Assembly (NCBI RefSeq): GCF_042100115.1
Contig: NC_091276.1
Coordinates: 930,001 to 994,000, forward strand
Length of the DNA stretch: 64,000 bases
Direction: 5' to 3'
Source: Alternaria dauci
Taxonomy: Eukaryota; Ascomycota; Dothideomycetes; Pleosporales; Pleosporaceae
Shown here piece after piece: positions 33,059 to 42,800 of this stretch. Under the pieces are notes generated by a model that was not told where the DNA came from, did not search any database, and saw only the letters and a list, made by a program, of their open reading frames with translations. Position 1 is the first letter of the stretch, and each line of letters begins with the position of its first letter. The position numbers were made by a program, and so were the translations under genes.

Positions 33059-34983
33059 TTACCTTTCCTGTACTTAGGAAAGTAGCCTGTGTCATTCTTT
33101 GAGCTGTAGTGCGTCAAGCACCTGTCGTCGTAACAGAAGCTCCAATGAATGTTCTGGTGAGGTATCTCCTCCCTGGTGATCCTCTTCCTTGGTTGAGCCT
33201 TCTTGGCCTCGTGAATCTCACAATCTGCTACCTCGCAGATGTTTGATGATAGGGTGCGATGGTAATAGTCATCCACCTTGTGTGCTTCCTTGAGCTGCTT
33301 GCGATGGAAGTCACACCCGTTCCTGCATTGCGTCCATAGAAGTCTGTAGTGGATCTCCACTTTCTCTGGTTCGTGTAGATGGCAGATGTCTGCTAGACAT
33401 TCGTCTGCCCAGAGGTTCAGGTGGCAGCACCGGTCCTGGTCTGTCCTGCAATCCTCCTTATCTTGCTTATGGAACTCGCAATTTATCTTACAGTCATACC
33501 AACACAAATCCTTGTGATCCTTGGTATCTTCTACTTCGTGGGCTTCTTGGTCCTCGACCTCAACCATTGGATCATCGAAGTAGGGTTGTTGGTGTATCGC
33601 CTGATACCCAATTTCTTCGGCATTCGGGCCGGTAATCATGATTCGTTCGCGAACCGTGCATTCGTCGGCGTAGTGTGTCTTGTTACCACATACCCAACAC
33701 TGGTTGTTGGCTAATCGTTCCATCACGATGGTGCCTTTGACCTTCCAGTCAGTCTTCTTTGGCTGGCCCATGGTGAGAACTTCGTTGTCCGGTTTAACTC
33801 TTGGGACGATTTCGTAGCCTTCCTTATCCTCCAAGCGTGCCTCTTCGTATAGGTCTAAGTCGCTTAGGTTGTCATCCGGCTCTATCCCGGCCGGGTAAGG
33901 CGTGCCTTGTCTGATCATCCGGATCTTGACAGCTGCCTGTTTGACTTGTTCTTCTTCGCAATCCCTAGCGAAGTGTCCTGTCTTCCCGCATCGGAGACAT
34001 GCTTTGTTGTCGTAACGCCGCTGGCGTTCTTCCTTGGAGAGACCGTCGTGTCTTTTACCTCCTCGGGTTTTCTTGTCTTTGGCCTTCTCTTGTACCTTGC
34101 CGGTCATGATGGCGTCGCCATCCCTGTCGAATCTACCACGCTGTTTCTTCATGTTGGGCAGGTTGGGTCGGAAGTATTTCTTCTGATCGTTTCGTTCCCA
34201 CAACCTGTTGTCGATACGCGTGGCTAGCTCGATCAGAGCGTGTAGCGTCCCGGGCTTATCGTGGTGTACAAGGCCGTCCTTGACATTCTCTTTGAGGCCT
34301 GCTTCGAATACCGTTCGAAGTGCCGCATCATCCCAATCGATCCGTGCTTGTAGTTGCTTAAATTCCGCCGTGTATGCCGATACTGACGAGGTCTGCCTCA
34401 GGCGAGTGATCTTCTTCTCTGCCTGGTTCTGAGCGTCTACTTCTCCGAAGATGCGTCCCATCTCTTGCTTAAACTCTGTCCAACTTGCGAATAAGGTACG
34501 GGTTCCTTCTTTGGTGCCCATGTGTTCTGCATCCAGCAGATAATCGTCCACATAGGGTTGCATCCAATTGGAAGCCTTATCCTTCATGTATGTACTGGCC
34601 ATGAGGATCTTTTCCTGGTCGTTGGGTACCTCGTTGTACTCGCAGTACAGGTCGATGTTGGTGAGAAATACTCGTAGCTTTTCTCGTTCTCCACCGTATT
34701 TCTCTGGTGACGCTATCTTGGGTTTCTTTGTAGCAACGGGTCGTTCGTTAGGGGTCATCATCAGTTGCCCTGCAAGCTGATTGATCATTGCCTGCATCTC
34801 AGCAATCTGCTGAGCCTGCGTGGTTGTGTGTTGCCTAAGATTCCTGAGCTCGGTGACGTTAGGGTTCTCTCCCTCGTCATCGGATGCTTCCAGCATCTCA
34901 TCATTTTCTGGGGTAGGGCGTGCTGGCGTCGAGGGTCCCTGACCCTGAGCCCTGTTGTTCTGCGCGTTTCCCTGATGAGCCAT
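33043..34983 (-). CDS. gag: Gy1 Gag with CCHC zinc knuckle and Cys/His-rich tail
   Basis: 646 residues from ATG 34983 (context CAACAATGGC, 63 nt after the 5' LTR) to TAG 33045-33043. The N-terminal 75 residues are Gln/Asn-rich. The retrotransposon capsid region spans about 85-265 (e.g. SPEKYGGEREKLRVFLTNID, FASWTEFKQEMGRIFG). A basic linker precedes a CCHC knuckle CLRCGKTGHFARDC near residue 328. A second knuckle-like CWVCGNKTHYADEC lies near 427. From about 490 to 630 come five short C-X3/4-C-X2-H motifs (CKINCEFH, CLADICHLH, CRNGCDFH, CEVADCEIH, CYDDRCLTH), an unusual tail for Gag. It forms virus-like particles by family analogy. The stop codon overlaps the frameshift signal for Pol. Confidence 0.93.
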   Translation of the reverse strand: MAHQGNAQNNRAQGQGPSTPARPTPENDEMLEASDDEGENPNVTELRNLRQHTTTQAQQIAEMQAMINQLAGQLMMTPNERPVATKKPKIASPEKYGGEREKLRVFLTNIDLYCEYNEVPNDQEKILMASTYMKDKASNWMQPYVDDYLLDAEHMGTKEGTRTLFASWTEFKQEMGRIFGEVDAQNQAEKKITRLRQTSSVSAYTAEFKQLQARIDWDDAALRTVFEAGLKENVKDGLVHHDKPGTLHALIELATRIDNRLWERNDQKKYFRPNLPNMKKQRGRFDRDGDAIMTGKVQEKAKDKKTRGGKRHDGLSKEERQRRYDNKACLRCGKTGHFARDCEEEQVKQAAVKIRMIRQGTPYPAGIEPDDNLSDLDLYEEARLEDKEGYEIVPRVKPDNEVLTMGQPKKTDWKVKGTIVMERLANNQCWVCGNKTHYADECTVRERIMITGPNAEEIGYQAIHQQPYFDDPMVEVEDQEAHEVEDTKDHKDLCWYDCKINCEFHKQDKEDCRTDQDRCCHLNLWADECLADICHLHEPEKVEIHYRLLWTQCRNGCDFHRKQLKEAHKVDDYYHRTLSSNICEVADCEIHEAKKAQPRKRITREEIPHQNIHWSFCYDDRCLTHYSSKNDTGYFPKYRKGKQSKN

Positions 34984-35046
34984 TGTTGAATCTTAATCGG
35001 GCTGTCCTGTTGGTTAAACGTCCACTGATATCCAAGGTGGTTAAAG

Positions 35047-35522
35047 TGTTACACGGGGTTAGGCTATACTTCTCTAGGCTCGGTCCGTACTAAGGCGAGG
35101 TAGACTAAAGCGGTAGTCCGTGAGGTATCGTATAGAATGATCAGGTGGAAAAGAGTTATCGTTGTAACCAAAGGATAAACAATACCAATTCTATAAACGA
35201 TAGAATAACTAGTTGACAATCTATATAAGAGATGAACTATTTAAGTTAACTACAACGAGTGTAATAATAAGATCTAATACATTCTTATACCTATTGCTAT
35301 AGGTCCTGTCCTCCTTACCCTCCCTTCTAAGAGGGAGGCCTAGGAGGGCCGTAACCTCCTAATCCTTACTGGCCTCCCAGAGGCTAGGTCTTAGCGGGAT
35401 GCTATTCCTTTCACGTAATCTGGGCCCCGCCCTAGATCCACTTTCGTCCATCGTGTCCGCCCGATAGTCTTCCTTCATACGACCTGCATAAAAGGGAAGC
35501 AATTCCTTGTTACCTTATAACA
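35047..35522 (-). repeat. Gy1 5' LTR
   Basis: 476 bp. It should contain the element's promoter on the minus strand; a TATA-like GGTATAAGAAT lies near 35293-35283. Relative to the 3' LTR it has eight G-to-A changes on the plus strand, nearly all TpG to TpA. Confidence 0.9.
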
Positions 35523-35527
35523 TTAAG

Positions 35528-35820
35528 GAAGGAAGGAAGCTAGTTTAGGGATAGTTAGTAAGCTAGTTAATATAAGCTTAGCTAGGCGTCCTAAGCCTAA
35601 TCTTTTTAAAAAAGGGTATTACGCTAAGCTATATATAGCTTATTTTAAATATTAGTAAGCTACTATTAATAGCTAGTATAGCGTAATTTCTACTCCTTTA
35701 TAAACTTAGTATACGTTCTAATCTATATACTCTTATTCTAGTATTTACTAGAGGTTCTTAGTCTCCCTATTCTTTATAATTTTATCTTTAAGTTATATTT
35801 ATACCCTCTACTACTCCTTA
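35528..35820 (-). other. Gy3 internal remnant between Gy1 and RepA A2
   Basis: A heavily RIP-mutated piece starting GGAAGGAAGG just after the Gy1 TSD. By position it is Gy3 internal sequence. No domain could be read. Confidence 0.5.
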
Positions 35821-35834
35821 TATACTTTAATTTA

Positions 35835-37211
35835 TTTAGCTTCGGCCTTTGCAGACTTTTTTTGTTGTTACAGCACATTTAGGGACTTTTTTTGAGATAA
35901 AGCGCTAACTAGGTGACCGCGGGCTTATGCCTATGTTCAGCACTACTAGTACACACATAGTGTGTTATAAACGCTAGACATAAAGATATATAATAGTATT
36001 ATACGTAGACTAGAGACTATAAGACGTAACCTTCTAACTTATACGCTATCCTCTACTATCCTTTACTATTTCTACCCTTTATAACCTTTGTAGCCGCCCT
36101 TCGCAACCGCCGCTACCGCCGCCGCCTCTACTACCGCCGCCTCCGCCCCTTCCTAAGAATAACTACCTATAGCTGCTACTACACTTTTAACTTTAACTAG
36201 AGGAATATTAGTAGTAGCGCTATCTACACTATATTCTTATATCCCTATAATATCTATTTAAATTCCCTCTCCTTAAGCCTAGGATATTAATCCTCTATTA
36301 CTTATTTAATGTTAACTACTTACCTATGTAGCTAGGCCTAGGTTTCCTACCTAAAGCCCCCCTAGTTAAGGAGAAAGATATAGCTAAATATAAGGAGCTT
36401 ATAGCTATAGCGCCTATTAAGCTAAGCCTTACGCCTAAGCTCCCTAACCTTCTACTATATCTATATTATCCTCTCCTTAATAGACTCTTCTATAATAATA
36501 TTACTAATATAGGTGTTAATCTAATCCCTCTTAGATACTCTACTGTCCTAGAATATATAGTAGAACTCTAGTAATTACTTATTTAACTTATCGCAGACCC
36601 CCTTAGGGCGGCTCCTAGGTATATATAGGGCTAGTATATTATATACTTATAGATAGATTAATTAGCACTAGTCTAGTTAGGGTTTTTAGGCTGCGATAGA
36701 AGACCTCCTAGATAAAGATCTAGAGGAAATCTATGGTATTTATATATAGTGCGATTCGATCGTATATAATTTAATTATAGAGGATTTAATTATATATAAT
36801 TTAATTATAAGCGGTAGGATACTTAAAGTTAGTATTAGTATAAAGGTTAGAAGTAGCTAGGTTTTTATATAACCCTTCTTAGTTATAGTAAATATACTAT
36901 ATCCTCTCTCCCCTTTATAATATATTATAATTACATTATAAGCTAATAGCTAGTAATCCCTGTTAAGCCCTCCTAAGGTTTAATAGGTGTCTTTTTTTAG
37001 TTACCTTTAGTAAATTTTTTTAACTTTAGTTTTTACGTATAGACGTTAGAGCTTTACTACTATAAAACGCTAATTAGTCTAGCGTTTAAATTACGTTATT
37101 ACTTTATCTTTTTTATTAACTTTTATAACTAATAAGTAGAGGGATAGCTACTTTTTACTTTTTTAAAGTTTTATTTTAATAATACCCCCCTACTTATAGA
37201 AAATAAAAAAT
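35835..37211 (+). repeat. RepA copy A2, least mutated copy
   Basis: 1377 bp flanked by a perfect 14-bp duplication TATACTTTAATTTA (35821-35834 and 37212-37225), inserted in Gy3. The first 300 bp keep near-normal composition, including a GCC-rich tract (36090-36155). On the minus strand a protein-like frame can be followed from about 36590 to 35840: LKEREFK near 36280, an Arg-rich run opposite the GCC tract, YKLEGYVL near 36050, and SLCLAFITHYVCTSSAEHRH near 35975-35920. The encoded family is not recognised. The right half is RIP-saturated. Confidence 0.75.
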
Positions 37212-37225
37212 TATACTTTAATTTA

Positions 37226-38584
37226 TAAGTTATAATTATACTAGTATATAGAGTAGATAGCTATAGCTAGATTGCTAAGGGCTTCTTTATTAAGGGCCTT
37301 AAAACTAGTAAGGTAGCTAGAGGATAGTAACTCTTAAACTAAGAAGTAGAAAGTAGTTTATTTATCTAGACTAAGCTTTAGCTAGAAGAGGTTAAGATTA
37401 TTATATATTTTTACTTATTTATATTCTAAAAAGGCTATTACTTAGTTAGACTACTTCTTTATCCTATTATTTATCTATAGGGTTACTAAAGGTTTAACTA
37501 GAGTAAATAAAGTAAGTTTATATTTTACTAGTAGTATAGTTATATTAGCTTTATCTACCCTATCTACTACTAATAGGCTCTTACTATTAATTATAAAGGG
37601 TAAGACTCTAGGATTAAATTACTAAACCTTTCTACTACTAAATTAGAGACTAAAACTTAGTTACGCCTTTTATAAAGTAATAATACTATTATAGTTAAAG
37701 TCTTTAGCTATAAGGTTAAATATATTATTATTTATATTAGTTAAGTATAATTCTAAGTAGTTAGTAGCTTTTAAGGTATATAAAACTAAGTATATAAAAA
37801 GATAGTAAGGAGGAAGTTAAGAGGTCTTAAACCTAGGTTTAGTTATAGCTTATCTTTACTTAAACTTTTTATTATCTTAGTTAACTATTAGTATAGTTAA
37901 GTTAGAGGAAGGGTAGAGTTAAGTAAATAAGTTATATATAGTAAGAAGAAGAAGAGAAGTTTTTAGTATATAAAATTTTATAACTATATAATAGGAAAGA
38001 GTTTTCTATATAGTAGTAGTAAAAGTTTACTACCTATTAGGTAACTTAGTTACTAGCTATTAGGTATAAGCTAAACTAGTCCCTAAATTAAGTTTAGTAA
38101 ATTATAATATTAGTCCTCTTAACTACTATCTTCTTTAGAGTTAGATTCCTATCTATAAGGTTATACTCTATTATATAAGGTTTTAGGTAGGGTATAAAGT
38201 AAGTCTAAAGAATTATAATATTAGTTCTCTTAACTACTATCTTCTTTAGAGAGGAGGTCCTATCTAAGGTTTTATACTCCTTTATATAAGGTTCTAAGTA
38301 AGGTACTCTAAGGTAAGTATAGTAAAAGGCTATATACTTTAGGCTATTAGTTAGTAAAAGGCTATCTTATAGTAAGTTATCTCCTAGAGATAAGGTCTTA
38401 AATCTAAACCTATAGTAGTAATAAGAAACCTAGTTTCTTACTATTTAAAAGTACTAAACTTAGTTAAGAGCTAGCTACTAGGACTACTCTTTTATATAAT
38501 AACTAAGAGTAAGTAAAGACTACTTACTTTTATCTAAGCTAAAAGCCTATAGTAAGCCTTTTTAGCTTATAAGGTCTACTATTA
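37226..38584 (-). pseudogene. Gy3 5' internal region (gag by position), degraded
   Basis: Lies between the Gy3 5' LTR and RepA A2, where gag is expected for an element running right to left. Two similar purine/pyrimidine segments recur at about 38097-38160 and 38215-38275 (shared TTCTTTAGAG). No zinc knuckle could be read through the RIP damage. Confidence 0.4.
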
Positions 38585-38777
38585 TATAAGGTAAATATTA
38601 TATATAGAAAGGTAAGCTAGTTATAAAGGTAGCTTATATTTAGAATAGAGAATAGTAGATAACCTCTAGAAGAGAGGAAGAGGGAAGAGAAGAAGATATA
38701 GTAAGAGGAGAAAGAGCTAAGAAGGGAGCTAGGCCTAGTTAGGCCTAGTATCCTCTAAGTAGTAATACTCCCTTATA
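38585..38777 (-). repeat. Gy3 5' LTR
   Basis: 193 bp, the same length as 22352-22544 and aligning along its length, with matching TATAAGG...CCTTATA ends. Confidence 0.75.
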
Positions 38778-38828
38778 AGAACTTAGTCTTAATAGTTCTA
38801 TATTTAGTATTACCTATACTATAAAGTT

Positions 38829-39687
38829 CTTAGCCTTAGCCTTTATAAACTTTTTTTTTATTATTATTATAGTACGTTTAGAGACTTTTTTTAAGATAAA
38901 GTACTAACTAAGTAACTATAGGCTTATACTTATATTTAGTACTACTAGTATATATATAGTATATTATAAATACTAGATACTAAAGATATATAATAGTATT
39001 ATATACCTACTAGAGATAAGATAATTTATAGTAACCTTCTAACTTATATACTATCCCTTACTATCTTCTACTATCTTCTACTATCCTTTACTATATTTAC
39101 CCTTTATAACTACTACTACTACCTCTACTACTACTACCTCTACCCTCTCCTAAGAATAACTAACTAGCTACTTATAGTATAGCTACTACTACTATTTAAT
39201 AATTAGCTTTAGTTAGAGGAATATTAATAGTAGTATAGCTTATACTTTATTCTCTTATCTTTATAGTATCTCTTTAAATTCCCTCTTCTTAAGCCTAAGA
39301 TACTAGTCCTTAAGTACCCTTTTAATATTAATAGCTTAGTAGTATAACTATCTCTTAATCTCCTTACTCTACTTACTAAAGGTTAGGTAGGTAAAGTAGC
39401 TAAATATAAAGAGATTAATAAAGTAGTAGGCGTTAGTATAGATAATCTCCTTATACTTTATAACCCTCTTTAGATACTATATTCTAGTCTCTTTATAAGT
39501 TACTTTTATAATAATATTACTAACCTTAGACCTCTTAATAAGGTACTAGCTAAGAGATTTACTATTACTAAAAATTTAGAGTATTAAAGGTATTTACTCT
39601 TTTAGCTCTTTATTAACTACTAGATTTAGCTCCTAAGTATATATAGGGCTTATATTATTTATATTTAATAAGTTAAAGGGCTCTTTA
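38829..39687 (+). repeat. RepA copy A4, left part, split by Gy2
   Basis: Matches the first 850 bp or so of A1 and A2 (starts near TTAGCCTTAGCCTTT) and breaks at 39687 where the Gy2 5' LTR begins. Its other part resumes at 63497. The CTTTA at 39683-39687 is the Gy2 target duplication. The 50 bp before it (38778-38828) are unassigned. Confidence 0.7.
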
Positions 39688-39919
39688 TATAATATATAGG
39701 ATATAGCTTAGCTAGAAGGGTACTAAGGTCCTAATATAATTACTTCTCTTATTATCTTTATAGAGGAGGAACTTACTCTTAACCTACGCTTTATATATAA
39801 GAAGACTAGTAAGAATTATTATTATTACTTCCCCTAGTATACTATTAGAATATAGAGCTATCCCCTACTATTCTCTTATAGTATAAAGTAAATACTATTA
39901 CCTATAACTACCCCTTATA
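39688..39919 (+). repeat. Gy2 5' LTR (forward copy)
   Basis: 232 bp, aligned end to end with 63265-63496 and, in reverse, 8474-8705. Preceded by the CTTTA target duplication. Confidence 0.85.
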
Positions 39920-40574
39920 TAATAATTCTTCTCTCCTATAGGGTAAATAGTCTAAGGATAGCTCCCTTAACGTAATCTACTACCTAAGCTAGGGTAAGGA
40001 GCTAAAGTTCTAGCCTTTTAAGCCTAATATAAATACTACGTAGTAAATATATACTATTAGTAGAAAATATACTTATAATACTAGAGGAGTATATTATAGC
40101 TATTAAGAAATAATAAGATAAACTACTTACCCTCTAATAGCTATATAAGCTAGAAGATAAAGTTATATAGCTAGAGGAAATAAGATAAGGTATACCCTAA
40201 GTAGAAGTAAGCTATATTACCCTTAGCACTAAGGATCTTATTATATATACCTAATGCGTACCTAAACCTATAGGTACTACGTACCTAAAATATACTTTAA
40301 AACCTAAGGACCTTATAAAGTATTAGAGAAAAATAATTAAAGAATATTAAATTTATCTATTCTTATAAGATAGCTTTTTAACTACTACTATAAGAGTTTT
40401 CTACTAACTATAATAAAGTTTTATAGTCTATATAGTATATAGGAGGAGAACCTAAGGAGCTTTAGTATACGTACTATAAGTAAATATTTAAAGTATAAGG
40501 GGAGGATCCTACTTAAGAATACTTTAAGTAGTACTTACTTAACTTACTCTCTAATCTTGTTAACTATAGTCTTA
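39920..40574 (+). pseudogene. Gy2 gag relic, first part
   Basis: Matches the reverse Gy2 copy at about 8470-7850. Readable gag-like text near 40500-40550 includes a DPT..YF pattern. It stops at the CTTA (40571-40574) where the 17.1-kb element enters, and the reading resumes at 57683. Confidence 0.6.
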
Positions 40575-42299
40575 TTAGGAAAAGTTAAGTTATATACTTT
40601 ATATTCCTAAGAATATACTTAGAGGTAGCGTAAGTTACTAGTAATAAGCTAAGCCTATACTATAATAAATAGTTTTATACTATCTATAACTAGTATACCT
40701 ACACTAGTTACTATTATTACCTAGGTTACTAGTATTCCTCTACTTAAATATTATCTTCCTTACTTACGCGTATTAGTAAACTATTATAAGTAAGTAAAGT
40801 ATAGTAGCTTTTCTTACTATATTACGTATTCTATAGTAGCGTTTTAAAATATACTATACTATTATAGATAGTGTAACTACTAGTAGAGTAGAGGTTTAAT
40901 AAAGCGTATATATTACTACGTAAGTCTTATACTATCTACTATACTTCCTTACTATACTTAATTATTATTTACTATCTCCTTAATCGTATATTAGTAGCCT
41001 ATTAATCTAGTATATAATATCTATACCTACCTAAAAGTTAACCTTATTACTAACTATAGTATATCTATTATTACTATCCTCTTCTATTACTAAAATTAGA
41101 TTCTACGCTACTATCTTAAATAGCTAGCGCTATAGGATACTAACCTTAACCTTACTTTTAGGGTTATATAATATATAGCTATAATATACTTATATAAGTT
41201 ATCTAATTTAGTATATTTTAAAAAGGGCTTAGTTTTATTTTACCTATTAGTCCTATAGCTCTATCTTAATAAGGTAGCTTACTTTAATAAATATAATTAA
41301 CTTTATATATACTATAGATATTACTATAATACGTAGACTATTATTACGCTACTACTCTTTCTATTATTCTACTCTTATATTATCTAATATACTACCTAGG
41401 AAGATAGTTATATTATAGTTTTTATACTTCTTCTCTAGGGTAAGGTAGGTAATAAGCTAGGTAATAGGTTTATATAATATAATAATAATCTTAGTAGGAA
41501 GAGTTTAAGGCTAGTTTCTAGTAGGTTAATTACTATACTTTAGGTTTAGGCGCGTTAATCCTATTACCTTATCTATAATATTATAAAGAGCCTCTAGTTT
41601 TATAATAACTTATATAATTACCTTTATACCTACGTATCTAGGCGTTATCTAAGTCTATAAAATAGGGCTTAGCCGTTCTATATAGAAGGTATACGTCTTC
41701 TATATATTAGTTTTCTATTATTATCTTATCTTTAAGCTCTATAAGGCCTAGGTAGGTAACTATAGCTATTAAGTCTAATCCTATTAGTGTAAGTAGTAGT
41801 GTATTAGTAGAAATATTAGTATTAATAGTCTTATACTATCTAAGTATATTATTAATAGTCTTCCTCTATCTTCTATTTATATATAAGTATATATAGACTT
41901 AAAAGCTACTTAGTAGTAGGAACTCTTTTAACCCTAAGGGTTATTAGTAGCTAGTATATAGCGTAGTATAAATCTTATAAGAATATTTACGCTCTTTACT
42001 AGTAAGTCTTTTATCTTCTTATTATTAAGTATTCTACTAGTGTCTTTTATCTTAGCGTCCCTACTATTCCTTATCTAAGCCTTACTTATAAGTATACCTC
42101 CTAGCTTATAATTTCCTTTTATACCTATCCTTATAGCGCTAATATCTATAAAGTTAGTATTATACTAGATTAGTTTTATTTTCTTCTTAACTATTCTCTA
42201 AGTTACTTAGTTATTAATACTATAGAGTACTTTAGTAATAAATATAAAAGCCTTACTAAGTCTATTTTCTATTAGTATACTAGATAACGCCTATACCTT

Positions 42300-42800
42300 C
42301 TACTAATAACCTTAGTTATAGTTACGTATACTATTATAGAATATAGCTATCTTTATACCCCTACTCTTCTATAGTAAGGGGTTTTATCCCCTTAACTAGT
42401 TCTCTAGCCTATAATATAAAGCGTAATAATAGTCTATCTATACCCTTATACTACTTAGACTTAAGAAGACCTATATATTATACCTCCCTTAGCTAGGCGT
42501 TAATAGCCCTACCTAATATAGTAATAATAGTAGGCGCTACTTATAGGTGTATATTATAGAAGGCTAACACTAGGTAATATAAGTAGATAAATAGGTATTC
42601 GCTCTATAATAAGTATACTATAGAGGTGTTAGTATTATTAACATCTAGTAATAGATATTAATCTAGGCGCTACGCTATATTATTATATATCTAAAGGTAA
42701 ATAAACCTAATAATAACTACGCCTAGTATTACTCTAGTCTTACTAAGACCTATTATATTCCTAAAAATCCTTCTATTATTCTCTAATAATTCTATCTTAT
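42300..42800 (-). pseudogene. Conserved-looking ORF relic inside the 17-kb element
   Basis: The minus strand reads as a long frame with only RIP-type stops, for example IGLSKTRVILGVVIIRFIYL (about 42755-42700), LDVNNTNTSIVYLL (near 42655-42615) and YKGIDRLLLRFIL (near 42460-42420). It belongs to a larger minus-strand reading around 41-45 kb. I do not recognise the family. Confidence 0.35.

Larger units (their letters stand above)
28351..35522 (-). mobile_element. Gy1, structurally intact Ty3/gypsy chromovirus
   Basis: 7172 bp with two 476-bp LTRs (28351-28826, 35047-35522) beginning TGTTA and ending TAACA, and a perfect 5-bp TSD TTAAG (28346-28350 and 35523-35527). A polypurine tract lies at 28830-28841 (read on the minus strand). 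Gag, frameshift site and Pol are all open. Pol order is protease, RT, RNase H, integrase, chromodomain, as in chromoviruses. The LTRs differ at nine sites, all transitions and most in RIP context, so the insertion is fairly recent. It sits inside Gy3, consistent with a chromodomain element landing in heterochromatin. A further antisense ORF lies near the 3' LTR. Confidence 0.95.
22352..38777 (-). mobile_element. Gy3, RIP-degraded Ty3/gypsy retrotransposon hosting two insertions
   Basis: Two 193-bp LTRs (22352-22544 and 38585-38777) share TATAAGG...CCTTATA ends. Flanking 5-mers are AGAAG (22347-22351) and AGAAC (38778-38782), four of five matching. The polypurine tract, on the minus strand at about 22549-22566, adjoins the left LTR, so the element runs right to left. 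Removing Gy1 and RepA A2 leaves about 7.9 kb, a normal gypsy length. Integrase (about 24600-23700), RNase H and RT (about 26150-25200) are legible on the minus strand. All coding capacity is destroyed by stops. Confidence 0.8.
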
